Under the pieces are notes generated by a model that worked only from the letters and a program-made list of their open reading frames with translations, had not been told where the DNA came from and ran no database searches. The translations under genes were made by a program, and so were the position numbers. DNA of 64,000 nt from Paenibacillus macerans (lineage in GTDB: Bacteria > Bacillota > Bacilli > Paenibacillales > Paenibacillaceae). Below, one piece after another: positions 53,174 to 61,901 of the stretch (positions are counted from its first letter, which is position 1; each line of letters begins with the position of its first letter). The stretch covers positions 496,001-560,000 of the forward strand of contig NZ_UGSI01000002.1 in assembly GCF_900454495.1 (NCBI RefSeq), in the 5' to 3' direction.

Positions 53174-53556
53174 CAGGCCCCGCCGGTAGGGGAAGCATCG
53201 TTGGCGCGGGGCTGGGGGTTCCGGAGCTGATCACGGTCAAAGCGTTGAAGCGGCTGCGGGAGGCGGAGGTTATCCTGTGCGACCGGCTGGTAAACGAGGA
53301 GCAGCTCCGGTATGCAGGCCAAGGGGCGGAGCTGATCTCCTGCGGCAAAGCGCCGGGGCACCATGCGCTGCCGCAGGAGGAAATCAACCGCCGGCGTTCC
53401 GCTGACGCACCGCGGCGCGGCCGCTTCCTTTGCCTGCGTTACCGGCAGCCGCTGCCATGGGAACGGGGTCGCCCGTCCGCTGGGATCTGCTGGCGCATAA
53501 CGTCGATACGCTGGCGATCTGCATGGACGTCGGCCAGATCCATCCGTAGCGGCTGA
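53170..53556 (+). pseudogene. cobA: Uroporphyrinogen-III C-methyltransferase remnant (siroheme synthesis)
   Basis: The first 75 codons read like a normal SUMT: SIVGAGLGVPELITVKALKRL, EVILCDRLVNEEQL, GKAPGHHALPQEEIN. The next recognisable part, in another frame, is GVPLTHRGAAASFACVTGSR, and then in a third, RWDLLAHNVDTLAICMDVG. Roughly 55-60 residues are missing at the first junction, including the GGDPFxFGRG S-adenosylmethionine loop, and the C-terminal half is gone. The gene would have made the siroheme precursor needed by NirB and still overlaps nirC by ATGA. It cannot be functional, so siroheme must come from another locus. Confidence 0.8.
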
Positions 53557-53561
53557 CGCAA

Positions 53562-53600
53562 AAATAGCCGGATGCCATCGTTTACCGCATCCGGCTATTT
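53562..53600 (+). terminator. Terminator of the nir operon
   Basis: AATAGCCGGATGC (53563-53575) pairs with GCATCCGGCTATT (53587-53599) around 11 nt. The stem is 13 bp and perfect; the T-tail is short. Confidence 0.7.
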
Positions 53601-53752
53601 GGGTGTGCATAAACCGAGTCGCATTTACTTAAGGGACTCCGTTAGACGGCTTCCTTTCACTGAAATTGAAAGTTGGCACGGCGCCGCGTGCCACATGCGC
53701 GTGCCACATGACGATTGCTACACGGCGCTTGTCACACAGTGCTTGCCATGAA

Positions 53753-55123
53753 TTACGGCATTGTCGCGCCGATATTCGTGCCGCTGGGCGTTCCTGATCC
53801 GATCAGGTCGCTGCCGGCGGCAAGCTTCAAAAAGTTCCCGAGACTGAAAGAACCGTCGGCGTTTCTGGTGACGGACGGGGTCAGGGAGACGAAATCCGCA
53901 TCGCTGGCCACCAGCCCTTTGGCGTTGGTGCTTTTTTTGTTTTTCCACCAGACGTTGCTGCTGTCGACGTCGGTTCCGCTCGTTTTGTCGCTGGATCCCC
54001 CGGAGTACGACAAGTTGTTCGTGAACACGTGCGTGCCTTTGTCGAAGGCGAAATTGCTTTGCCCGTTGCTCCAGGAGGTATTATTGGTCATGGCGATGGA
54101 GCCCGGGTTGCTGTTGTAGGTGAAGCCGTGTTTCTTGTTTTGGAAAGCGACGCTGTTCTGCACGATATGATTGACGGCAATTTTGTCCCCGCCCAGCTTA
54201 AAGCCGTTGCCGTCGCTGTCCGATGTCGAATTGCCGTCCGAGGTTTGGCCGTTTTTGTAGGCGATGCTGTTTTTGATCGTAACCGCTCCGATCGCTCCCG
54301 TTTCGGACTTGGTGTACAGATCCCAGCCGTCGTCGGTGTTCCAGGCGGCGATGCAGCTGTCGAATACGTTGCCCGGGCCGATCGTCAGCTTGGCGGCAAA
54401 GCCGTCCGCGTCTTCGCCGTTGTCGGGGTCGAAATTGTCATGGGAGTACACCCGGATAATCTGGTTGTAGCTTGGCCAATCGGCGATATTCGTCATAGAG
54501 GAGGAATAGCGGCTGATCTGCAGTCCGGAATCGCGGTTATGATGGGTTTCCACGTTTTCGATGATGTTGTAATTTCCGCCGATGAAAATCCCGTTATCCC
54601 CCGCTCCCCGCACTTCCAGCCCTTTGACATGCCAGTAGTGCCCGAAAATTTGCAGTCCGCGTTGGTCGGAGGCGAAGGCTTGCGCATAGAAATCCAAGAC
54701 CGGTTTTTCGCTCCCGTACGGGGCGATCGTTTTGTATTGGCCCGCGCTGCCGCTGTTGTTCCGTTCGATGGTTACCGGAGCGGAAAAGTTGTAGGTGCCT
54801 CCGCGCAAGTATATCGTGCCGCCGGGTGAAACTTTGGCAATGGCTGCAGCCAGCGTGGTTGGACTAGCGATTGTGCCCGGATTGCCGCTTGAGCCGTTGG
54901 GGGAGACATAAATGGCTTCCGCCGCCGCTGTTACGGGCTCTTCGCGCTCGTCAGCAGCAAAATCCTGGGTCGCCGGCGCAGTGAACTCTTCGATCCCGGT
55001 CGCGCCAAATTCGTCGTTTACCGCCAGTGAGGACGGCAACCCCCAAGTTAGCGATCCGCCCAACGCAAGGCAAAATGTAAGCGTAACCATCGTTCCGTAT
55101 GAACCTAATTTCGATTTTTTCAT
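53753..55123 (-). CDS. Secreted pectate lyase, PL9 family
   Basis: 456 residues. Signal peptide in the first 35 or so residues, a short acidic pro-region, then a right-handed beta-helix starting IYVSPNGSSGNPGTIASPTTLAAAI. VYSHDNFDPDNGEDADGFAAKL holds the calcium-binding aspartates and the catalytic lysine region of PL9, followed by CIAAWNTDDGWDLYTKSETG. It cuts polygalacturonate outside the cell, feeding the uronate genes uxuA/uxuB further on. AAAGGAG lies 9 bp before the ATG at 55123. It is divergent from the secreted xylanase gene with about 570 bp between. Confidence 0.88.
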   Translation of the reverse strand: MKKSKLGSYGTMVTLTFCLALGGSLTWGLPSSLAVNDEFGATGIEEFTAPATQDFAADEREEPVTAAAEAIYVSPNGSSGNPGTIASPTTLAAAIAKVSPGGTIYLRGGTYNFSAPVTIERNNSGSAGQYKTIAPYGSEKPVLDFYAQAFASDQRGLQIFGHYWHVKGLEVRGAGDNGIFIGGNYNIIENVETHHNRDSGLQISRYSSSMTNIADWPSYNQIIRVYSHDNFDPDNGEDADGFAAKLTIGPGNVFDSCIAAWNTDDGWDLYTKSETGAIGAVTIKNSIAYKNGQTSDGNSTSDSDGNGFKLGGDKIAVNHIVQNSVAFQNKKHGFTYNSNPGSIAMTNNTSWSNGQSNFAFDKGTHVFTNNLSYSGGSSDKTSGTDVDSSNVWWKNKKSTNAKGLVASDADFVSLTPSVTRNADGSFSLGNFLKLAAGSDLIGSGTPSGTNIGATMP

Positions 55124-55690
55124 ACAAACAGCTCCTTTACGGAAATTTTGTAAATCACAAACAAACAGGTGAAAACTTGCGAAAAAACCAGGGTTGGAAA
55201 AATAACGGCAGTAACGGCAGGGTTCGTAAGCGAGGCTTTGGTATTCACGCTAAAAAAGGCTAGTCCGGTCAACAAAAAGCGGCCCAGTTCGAAAGTATAA
55301 TCCGTTCATGGCACACCCCCTCGTCTAAAAATTTACAGGGCGTCTTACCTCAACTCTGGGGAAATGAGAGTGGAATTATTTCTAAGCGGCGTCCTTGAAT
55401 TAACTATATAGTAAATAAATGTAATCTAACAATAAGTCTTTTCGACTATTTTCCACAAATTTCCCTATTTGTTGGGTGACAGGATTGAATCCGCATAAAC
55501 AAATATCTAAACTTTTCAAGGTAAAAGCTTTAATTTGGGTAATTCCAGATATTACTAAACAATTATAATATGGAAATGTAAGCGATTGCATATTTAGATT
55601 GAAGGAGGTGATTGGTTCCGATAACAGATCCAATACCGCGCGTCGTCCCAGGTAAAGATTTCGAGTAAAAATAATCAAGGAGGAATTATG
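55124..55690. other. Divergent regulatory region between pectate lyase and xylanase genes
   Basis: About 570 bp, AT-rich in its right half. It holds a TATAAT-like box at 55564-55569 and a cre-like site at 55577-55590. I see no convincing gene; a minus-strand frame at 55400-55678 has no supporting ribosome site or recognisable protein. Confidence 0.45.
55577..55590 (+). promoter_or_regulatory. Candidate cre site upstream of secreted xylanase
   Basis: TGTAAGCGATTGCA matches TGWAANCGNTNWCA except one base. It lies just after the TATAAT at 55564-55569, a position expected to block transcription when CcpA binds. Confidence 0.5.
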
Positions 55691-57145
55691 ATGTTTAAAT
55701 CAAGGTTCATGATGGGGCTTGCCGCTTTTGTGCTGCTGGGCTCCGTGCTATCGACCGCGCTCAGCGGGGAAGCCAGGGCCGGATTGGCGGGCGGAAGCAA
55801 GTTTTTGGGCAATATCATAGCAAACAGTGTTCCCTCCAACTTTTCAACCTACTGGAATCAGATAACACCGGAAAATTCGACAAAATGGGGAGCGGTTGAA
55901 GGAACAAGAAACAGCATGAACTGGAGCGCGGCCGATACGGCTTACAACTATGCCCGAAGCAACAACATGCCGTTCAAATTCCATACGTTGGTTTGGGGCA
56001 GCCAAGAGCCCGGCTGGATCAGCGGTCTGTCGGCCGCGGAGCAGAGGGCGGAAGTTACGCAGTGGATTCAGGCGGCGGGGCAGCGGTATGGAGGCGCGCA
56101 ATTCGTCGATGTCGTTAATGAACCGCTGCACGCCAAACCTTCCTATCGGAATGCGATCGGGGGAGACGGAGCTACGGGCTGGGATTGGGTCATTTGGTCT
56201 TTTGAACAAGCCCGACAAGCTTTTCCCAACTCCAAGCTGCTGATCAATGAATACGGGATCATCAGCGATCCGAATGCGGCGGCCAATTATGTAAAGATTA
56301 TCAATCTGCTGAAAGCGAGAGGCCTGATCGACGGGATCGGCATCCAGTGCCATTATTTTAATATGGATACGGTGTCGGTGAATACGATGAATTCGGTGTT
56401 GAACACGCTGGCTGCTACCGGATTGCCGATTTATGTTTCGGAGCTGGACATGACCGGCGACGACAGTACGCAGTTGGCCCGATACCAACAAAAATTCCCG
56501 GTGCTTTGGGAGCATTCCGCAGTACAAGGGATCACACTGTGGGGCTATCTTGAGGGCCAGACCTGGCATGAGGGCACGCAATTGATCACCGGTTCGGGCA
56601 CCGAACGCCCGGCGCTGCAATGGCTCCGGCAGTATCTTGACGGAGGCGGGGGCAACCCTGGCAACCCTGGTGGCCCTGGGGGCGGTTCCGACGGAGCTTA
56701 TGCCGACTTTGAAACGGGCACCGACGGATGGAGCGGAGGCAATATTGCCGGCGGACCTTGGTCCACCACGGCCTGGAGCGCCAAAGGCTCGAAATCTTTG
56801 CAGGTCGACATTGCGATGTCGAACGGAAGCCAGCACTATATGTATAAGAGCGGCAATTTTGATTTCTCGGGCCATTCACTGCTAAGGGCTACGGTGAAGG
56901 GGGCGAGTTGGGGGAACTATGGCTCCGGACTCGGGGTCAAGCTGTATGTGAAGCACGGTGACAACTACACGTGGAAAGACAGCGGCTGGCGGACGATCAG
57001 CGCCGGCGGAACTTTGGATTTAAACCTGGATCTGTCGGGTGTCGATAAGTCCAATATCAAAGAATACGGCGTTCAATTTATCGACGCCGACAACTCCTCG
57101 GGCCAAACCTCGGTATATGTAGATAACGTATATTTATGGAATTAA
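55691..57145 (+). CDS. Secreted endo-1,4-beta-xylanase, GH10 plus C-terminal binding module
   Basis: 484 residues. A signal peptide (MGLAAFVLLGSVLSTAL, cut near EARA), a short GH10 barrel with acid/base E144 in DVVNEPLHA and nucleophile E251 in VSELDMTGD, a Gly/Pro/Asn linker (GGGGNPGNPGGPGGGSDG), and a 150-residue beta-sandwich (ADFETGTDGWSGGNIAGGPW to VYVDNVYLWN) resembling a carbohydrate-binding module. It cuts xylan outside the cell, giving aldouronates for the importer at 41214-44841. I chose the ATG at 55691 (GGAGG 7 bp upstream) over 55688. A strong terminator follows. Confidence 0.9.
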   Translation: MFKSRFMMGLAAFVLLGSVLSTALSGEARAGLAGGSKFLGNIIANSVPSNFSTYWNQITPENSTKWGAVEGTRNSMNWSAADTAYNYARSNNMPFKFHTLVWGSQEPGWISGLSAAEQRAEVTQWIQAAGQRYGGAQFVDVVNEPLHAKPSYRNAIGGDGATGWDWVIWSFEQARQAFPNSKLLINEYGIISDPNAAANYVKIINLLKARGLIDGIGIQCHYFNMDTVSVNTMNSVLNTLAATGLPIYVSELDMTGDDSTQLARYQQKFPVLWEHSAVQGITLWGYLEGQTWHEGTQLITGSGTERPALQWLRQYLDGGGGNPGNPGGPGGGSDGAYADFETGTDGWSGGNIAGGPWSTTAWSAKGSKSLQVDIAMSNGSQHYMYKSGNFDFSGHSLLRATVKGASWGNYGSGLGVKLYVKHGDNYTWKDSGWRTISAGGTLDLNLDLSGVDKSNIKEYGVQFIDADNSSGQTSVYVDNVYLWN

Positions 57146-57150
57146 GCGCA

Positions 57151-57193
57151 AAAGGCAAGAGAACCGCAGCTATGGTTCGGTTCTCTTGCCTTT
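57151..57193 (+). terminator. Terminator after secreted xylanase
   Basis: AAAGGCAAGAGAACC (57151-57165) pairs with GGTTCTCTTGCCTTT (57179-57193), a perfect 15 bp stem, followed by GCGTCTTTTG. Confidence 0.85.
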
Positions 57194-57311
57194 GCGTCTT
57201 TTGTACCTTTTGCGTTTTGAGGGCGTAAAGTGCGAGCGGTGCCGACATAGGCTATATGCCGATATAGTCGGGTGGCAGGTTACTGCGGCCGTGGGGCAAC
57301 ATAACGTTCTG

Positions 57312-57490
57312 ATTGGAATTATCCAATAGAATGGTGAGTAAGCGCCAAGTACAGCAGCATGATTGGATATTTCCAATAGATTCGGCTCGGAAGGGCGCAT
57401 AACGGGAGGTTTAAGCGAATTCTGTTGGATATTTCCAATGAGTGCTCCCAATAGCGTTCGGTTTCCGTCAATCTATTGGATTTTTCCAAT
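57312..57490. repeat. Four-palindrome intergenic element, family E
   Basis: Four 16 bp palindromes: ATTGGAATTATCCAAT (57312), ATTGGATATTTCCAAT (57362), GTTGGATATTTCCAAT (57424) and ATTGGATTTTTCCAAT (57475). Start-to-start spacing is 50, 62 and 51 bp, the same geometry as families A and B but with an unrelated core. Confidence 0.85.
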
Positions 57491-57563
57491 ATGAGAAAGA
57501 GGGAGGCCCTTGCGTGGGCCCTGCCCCCCTGGCCCCTGTTCCGTCGGCTGGCTCGCGGCTCCC

Positions 57564-58196
57564 CTAATAAGCGTCCTCGCTCATTTCAAGCAGTTCACTC
57601 ACCGTAACAAGCCGGTATCCTTTACGCGTCAGTTCAGAGACGAGAATCCGTACAGCCTCTACCGTTTGTGAGCGGTCATCGAAGCCGTCATGGAACAGCA
57701 GCACGCTGCCCGGCGTCAACGCTTCCCGCGTTTTATCGACGATGTGCCGCACCCCGGGCATCTCCCAGTCGGTAGCTGCGCCGTTTACCGCCCCGATGGA
57801 GTGGTAGCCGAATTCGCCGGCCGCCATCGCGGCCACTTCGGCGTTGGTAGCGAAGTACGGTGGCCGAAACACGCGTGGTTTCGAACCGGTCACCCGCACG
57901 ATCAGTTCCTCCGTTTGCGCCAGTTCCCGGCGGCATTCATCGGGACTGACTTCAGGCATAGCAGGGTGCGTGTAAGTATGATTTCCGATCTCATGGCCCT
58001 GCTCATGCACGGCCTGCGCGGTGCCAAGGCTTTTTTCCATTTGTGTGCCGATCATAAAAAAGGTGGCCTTGGCCCCCGCTTCTCGAAAAATGTCGAGAAT
58101 CTGCGGCGTAAATTCCGGGTTGGGGCCATCATCAAACGTAAAAGCGACGGCCTTCTCCCGGACGGCAATCCGAGAAATCACTTCGTGACTTGACAT
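57564..58196 (-). CDS. Polysaccharide deacetylase (NodB domain, cytoplasmic or leaderless)
   Basis: 210 residues. All five carbohydrate-esterase-4 motifs are present: AFTFDDGPN, GNHTYTHPAM, RVFRPPYFATN, a DW motif (AATDWEMPG) and VLLFHDGFDDRSQ. Such enzymes remove N-acetyl groups from peptidoglycan or chitin-like chains. No signal peptide is visible, unusual for the peptidoglycan branch, so the substrate may be an intracellular sugar or export is non-classical. GGAGGAGAGG precedes the ATG at 58196. Single gene. Confidence 0.83.
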   Translation of the reverse strand: MSSHEVISRIAVREKAVAFTFDDGPNPEFTPQILDIFREAGAKATFFMIGTQMEKSLGTAQAVHEQGHEIGNHTYTHPAMPEVSPDECRRELAQTEELIVRVTGSKPRVFRPPYFATNAEVAAMAAGEFGYHSIGAVNGAATDWEMPGVRHIVDKTREALTPGSVLLFHDGFDDRSQTVEAVRILVSELTRKGYRLVTVSELLEMSEDAY

Positions 58197-58328
58197 GTCA
58201 GGACCTCTCCTCCAGTTAAATCTGTTAGCTAGGTTACTAAATTTATTCGTGGTTTGAGGGTAGAGTCCTTTTTTGTTTACAAAAGTGACATGTCAAACAT
58301 TTATTATATATCCTCAATGGGTCTTTAA

Positions 58329-58655
58329 TTAATTAGGATAAAAAGATGTATAGCTTCCTAATTCGTCAGAGGCTTTAATTTCCGATGGAAGTATATATCT
58401 TATGGTATTGTCGTCTATATCTTCTCCAAGAATATCCTTATTTGTTCCGTAAAAAAAAAGCTTGCCAAACGAATTTTGAACAATAATTATATTGCGTATT
58501 GGATAACCATATATTGAATAGATAGCCATCAACATTATCTATGTTATTTCTTGCCCATTTACCTGCTTTTTTGTTTTGGGAGGAAGTATAGTGGGTACGC
58601 AAAACTGTAAGTTTAATGAAGATATTAAGTTCATCAGAACAAAAGTTGGGAAGGC
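58329..58655 (-). pseudogene. Fragment of YiiX/YycO-like NlpC/P60 cysteine hydrolase, frameshifted
   Basis: Read on the minus strand from about 58655, one frame gives IFIKLTVLRTHYTSS, KKAGKWARNNID and QYNYCSKFVWQAF; the last is the catalytic cysteine motif of the permuted papain-like YiiX/YycO group. A run of nine As on the plus strand (58451-58459) then shifts the frame. Dropping one base joins it to FYGTNKDILGEDIDDNTIRY and LPSEIKASDELGSYT, the expected C-terminal part. The N-terminal third is missing (a stop precedes GLPNF). Either a decayed gene or an assembly error in the homopolymer, but the missing 5' end favours decay. Confidence 0.6.
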
Positions 58656-58818
58656 CCCTTTATTTAAAACAATGGTTATATTCAAAGACGAACCAGAGGC
58701 GTCGTATTTTTATAGAGTTAGGGACGGGGAAGTTTTACAATTTACTCATTTGGTCGTTGAAGGGGTATCTAATAAAAGAAAACCCGAAGGGGAGTACAAA
58801 CATATCGACAAGAGGTAG
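58591..58818 (+). CDS. Small protein, DUF3139-like C-terminal fragment
   Basis: 75 residues from the GTG at 58591, 7 bp after GGGAGG. The second half, MVIFKDEPEASYFYRVRDGE then VLQFTHLVVEGV and EGEYKHIDKR, resembles the end of DUF3139 proteins, which are usually membrane-anchored and about 110 residues. The membrane helix is missing here, and the first 20 codons lie antisense to the cysteine-hydrolase fragment, so this may be a remnant using an accidental start. AT-rich compared with neighbouring genes. Expression uncertain. Confidence 0.4.
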   Translation: MGTQNCKFNEDIKFIRTKVGKAPLFKTMVIFKDEPEASYFYRVRDGEVLQFTHLVVEGVSNKRKPEGEYKHIDKR

Positions 58819-58849
58819 AACAGTTATAGATCAAGGTATTTGACTTGAA

Positions 58850-58895
58850 GAAAAAAACGGGCTGGTTACAAGAAAAATTCTCCTGGAACCAACCC
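58850..58895 (-). terminator. Terminator after the stalk-domain gene
   Basis: On the minus strand GGGTTGGTT pairs with AACCAGCCC, followed by GTTTTTTT. Confidence 0.75.
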
Positions 58896-58917
58896 TCTAT
58901 TCATACCCGATGTCCCG

Positions 58918-59850
58918 TCATTTTGCCTCGTTTGTTCCCTCTAAGCGCAGAGGCGAAACTCCCGTGTTCTCTTCTTCAATAGGAAACAGAGCATCCAAAT
59001 TGTTCATCTCTTTGGTGCCAAGCTGTTCCACCGTTCCATCCGTATGGATGCGGCCGTATTGCGCTTGCCCGGCGTGCGTGGAGATATCGTAAAAGATTAA
59101 ATTTGTTTTTATTTCCGGGCGAGTTCCTTGTTCTTTAATGATCCCTTTAGCGTAAAAAGTGGATTCCTTGCCTTGCTTGGCGTCCAAGGCCGCCTCCCAG
59201 ATTAGTTTAGCCGCGTTATCGGTAATCCGGTAATAACTGATGACTTGATTCGAGATGCTGAAGAAGCTTTTATAATCTCCCTCAGGAAAATAAATGCTCC
59301 AGGTCCCCAGGCTGTCTCCGGAATAATCAAGGTCCGGCAAAGAAGATATTTTCGGCAAATTCAAAGCCGCGAGCCGTGCGGCGGTCAAATCCCCGCTGTG
59401 CAGGCTTTTTTTCTGCTGCTCTGTCGTTTTGGCAACGTAAACCGTCTTGGTAGCCGGATTCCAGGCAACGTCGGCATCGAATGCTTCCGCAACAAATCGC
59501 AAAGGCACCATGACCCTGTTATTTATGACCTGCGCAGGTTGAGACATGCCGATCGTTTTCGCTCCCTTCTTGGCCGTTTTTTCACCGACTTTCAGGGTAA
59601 GCGTTGCATCCGTTCCGCGCTGGGCGATCGTTAAGGTTTTGGACGCATGGTCCCAACGGCTGATCGTTAAGCCTTCGATTTCCTCAACAACGCGAATGGG
59701 TACGTATACCGAACCGTCTTTGTTCACGGGTCTTGCGGGTGTATCGGCAAGCTGTCCATTGAAGTCGAGTTGAATGTTTTCCGCGGCAAGCGCAGCCGGC
59801 ACTATGCTAAAAAACAGAAGCAAACCCAACAAACAAACTTTGAACCTCAT
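58918..59850 (-). CDS. Secreted stalk-domain (copper amine oxidase N-terminal-like) protein
   Basis: 310 residues. Signal peptide VCLLGLLLFFSIVPAALAAE, then the stalk-domain pattern: VPIRVVEEIEGLTISRWDHA with LTIAQRG, and VINNRVMVPLRFVAEAFDAD followed by VAWNPATKTVYVAK. This repeat is common in Paenibacillus surface proteins and is not itself catalytic. The C-terminal 170 residues are not recognised. AAAGGA precedes the ATG at 59850. Single gene ending at a terminator. Confidence 0.8.
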   Translation of the reverse strand: MRFKVCLLGLLLFFSIVPAALAAENIQLDFNGQLADTPARPVNKDGSVYVPIRVVEEIEGLTISRWDHASKTLTIAQRGTDATLTLKVGEKTAKKGAKTIGMSQPAQVINNRVMVPLRFVAEAFDADVAWNPATKTVYVAKTTEQQKKSLHSGDLTAARLAALNLPKISSLPDLDYSGDSLGTWSIYFPEGDYKSFFSISNQVISYYRITDNAAKLIWEAALDAKQGKESTFYAKGIIKEQGTRPEIKTNLIFYDISTHAGQAQYGRIHTDGTVEQLGTKEMNNLDALFPIEEENTGVSPLRLEGTNEAK

Positions 59851-59936
59851 GAGACCATCCTTTCGTCGCTATAAATCACCACACCACTATACTAACCCGG
59901 CCAGGGCAATCTTGGCAAAAACACCGTGTTTTCCCG

Positions 59937-60791
59937 TTACACGCCCGAATAAGCCATAAATCCGCCGTCCACGGGGATCACGGTCCCGGTCACGAAGCCG
60001 GAGGTGTCGGCGTCCGCCAGCCATAGCAGCGTACCGAGCAGATCCTCGGGAACGCCAAACCGGCGCATCGGCGTGTGCGTGATGATTTTATGCGAACGTT
60101 CGGTCAGCGATCCGTCGGGGTTCGTCAGCAAATTCTTGTTTTGTTCGGTCAGGAAAAAACCCGGCGCGATCGCGTTCACGCGGATCCCCGATTCGGCCAG
60201 ATGCACGGCCAGCCATTGCGTCAGGTTGTTGATCGCCGCTTTGGCCGCGCTGTAGGCCGGCACTTTGGTCATTGGGCTCACCGAGCTCATTGAGGAGATA
60301 TTGATCACGACGGCGCCCGGCCGGCCGATCATTTCCTTGACAAAAACCTGCGTCGGGATCAGCGCGCCGGTGAAGTTGAGGTCGAGAACCCCGCGGACAC
60401 CGGCCAGGCTAAGATCAAAAAAGGTCGTCACCTCCGGGTTCTCCAAATCCTCGGGGCGAAAAGTCTCGTTTGTCGTGTTGGCACTGGCCTGGTTGCCGCC
60501 CGCGCCGTTGATGAGTATGTCGCAAGGACCGTATTTTTCGCGTACGGCGGCTTCGGCGGCCTTGACGCTCTCCGCGTCCGTGACGTCGCAGGCGATGGCC
60601 GCGGCTTCTCCGCCGTCACGGCGGATTTGCTCGGCGACGGCCTCGCCTTTCGTCGCTGTCCGGTTCAAAATGGCGACGCGAACCCCTTGGCGGGCCAACT
60701 CATGAGCCATCGCTTGGCAGAGCACCCCGGCTCCGCCGGTAATGACCGCGGTTTTGCCCGCCAGCGAAGGGTGTGAAGGTAGTGGATTCAT
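59937..60791 (-). CDS. uxuB: SDR-family D-mannonate oxidoreductase (fructuronate reductase), UxuB-like
   Basis: 284 residues, short-chain dehydrogenase fold. TAVITGGAGVLCQAMAHELA is the NAD(P) loop, NGAGGNQASANT the NAG-type motif, and YSAAKAAINNLTQWLA the YxxxK active site, preceded by ISSMSS with the serine. The motif set and the link to uxuA match the SDR-type mannonate oxidoreductases of Gram-positives (YjmF in B. subtilis), which turn fructuronate into mannonate. AAGGAGG lies 8 bp before the ATG at 60791. It follows uxuA by 13 bp. The name rests on context as well as motifs. Confidence 0.82.
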   Translation of the reverse strand: MNPLPSHPSLAGKTAVITGGAGVLCQAMAHELARQGVRVAILNRTATKGEAVAEQIRRDGGEAAAIACDVTDAESVKAAEAAVREKYGPCDILINGAGGNQASANTTNETFRPEDLENPEVTTFFDLSLAGVRGVLDLNFTGALIPTQVFVKEMIGRPGAVVINISSMSSVSPMTKVPAYSAAKAAINNLTQWLAVHLAESGIRVNAIAPGFFLTEQNKNLLTNPDGSLTERSHKIITHTPMRRFGVPEDLLGTLLWLADADTSGFVTGTVIPVDGGFMAYSGV

Positions 60792-60804
60792 CGCATTTTC
60801 CTCC

Positions 60805-61887
60805 TTATTGCTTGGACTCTGCTGCTTGCTCGGCCTTGACATAAGCATCCCATAAACCCCACAAATACATGATGCCAAGCGCCCGGTCGTAAAGCCCGTA
60901 TCCGGGGCGGCACTCTTCGCCCCAAATGTGGCGGCCGTGATCCGGCCGGGCATAGCCGTTAAAGCCGTTATCGAAGTAAGCTTTTACGATCCCGGCAATG
61001 TCTACCGTGCCATCCGCGGTGCGATGTGACGTCTCGATGAAATCGCCGTTGTCAAACACGCGCACGTTGCGGATATGGGCAAACGGAATCCGCTCCTGGA
61101 ACTCATGGATCATGGCGATAATATCGTTTTCCGGATTGGCCCCAAGCGAACCGCTGCACAGCGTAATTCCGTTCGACGGGCTGTCCACAAGCGACAGGAA
61201 GCGGCGCAGATTTTGCTGATTCGTAATGATGCGCGGCAGACCGAAAATCGGCCACGGCGGATCGTCCGGGTGAATCGCCATTTTGATGCCGTTTTGTTCT
61301 GCAACCGGAAGTATGGCTTCCAGAAAATATTGCAGATGCTTCCACAGGTCCTCTTCAGTCACATTACGGTATGCTTCAAACAGCTTGGTCAAATGCGCCA
61401 GCCGTTCCGGTTCCCAGCCCGGCATCGTTAATGCGCTGTTCTCGTTGATCGTCCGCACCAGCTCAAACGGGTCGATGTTATGAATTTTCGCTTTTTCATA
61501 AAACAGCGCCGTCGATCCGTCTCCGGTGGGTTTATGCAGATCGGTGCGCAGCCAGTCGAAAATCGGCATGAAGTTGTAGCAAATGACCTTGACGCCAGCC
61601 TTGGCCAATTTTTCAATGGTGCGCTTGTAATTTTCGATGTACCCGTCCCGGCTTGGCAAGCCCAGCTTAATATCTTCGTGAACGTTAACGCTTTCAACAA
61701 CATCGAGATGGAGCCCGTAGCGATCGGCCTGCCTGCGGACTTCCTCGATTTTCTCCATCGGCCATTCGTCTCCGGCCGGCACGTCGTGGAGCGCCCAAAC
61801 AAGGCCTTCCACGCCGGGAATCTGCTTGATCTGTTCCAGCGAAACCGTGTCATTGCCTTCGCCGAACCAGCGAAATACCATACGCAT
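60805..61887 (-). CDS. uxuA: Mannonate dehydratase UxuA
   Basis: 360 residues, the standard size. It converts D-mannonate to 2-keto-3-deoxygluconate. MRMVFRWFGEGNDTVSLEQI, GLVWALHDVPAGDEW, VICYNFMPIFDWLRTDL, AIHPDDPPWPIFGLPRI with metal-binding His, FAHIRNVRVF and YARPDHGRHIWGE are the UxuA signatures. It lies between the GntR regulator and uxuB, so one operon handles glucuronate released from xylan and pectin. GGTGATTAC precedes the ATG at 61887. No defects. Confidence 0.94.
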   Translation of the reverse strand: MRMVFRWFGEGNDTVSLEQIKQIPGVEGLVWALHDVPAGDEWPMEKIEEVRRQADRYGLHLDVVESVNVHEDIKLGLPSRDGYIENYKRTIEKLAKAGVKVICYNFMPIFDWLRTDLHKPTGDGSTALFYEKAKIHNIDPFELVRTINENSALTMPGWEPERLAHLTKLFEAYRNVTEEDLWKHLQYFLEAILPVAEQNGIKMAIHPDDPPWPIFGLPRIITNQQNLRRFLSLVDSPSNGITLCSGSLGANPENDIIAMIHEFQERIPFAHIRNVRVFDNGDFIETSHRTADGTVDIAGIVKAYFDNGFNGYARPDHGRHIWGEECRPGYGLYDRALGIMYLWGLWDAYVKAEQAAESKQ

Positions 61888-61901
61888 GTAATCACCGCCA
61901 T

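Noticed and set aside
55400..55678. 92-codon minus-strand frame between the pectate lyase and xylanase genes
   Set aside because: No ribosome site, and it covers the xylanase promoter and cre-like site.
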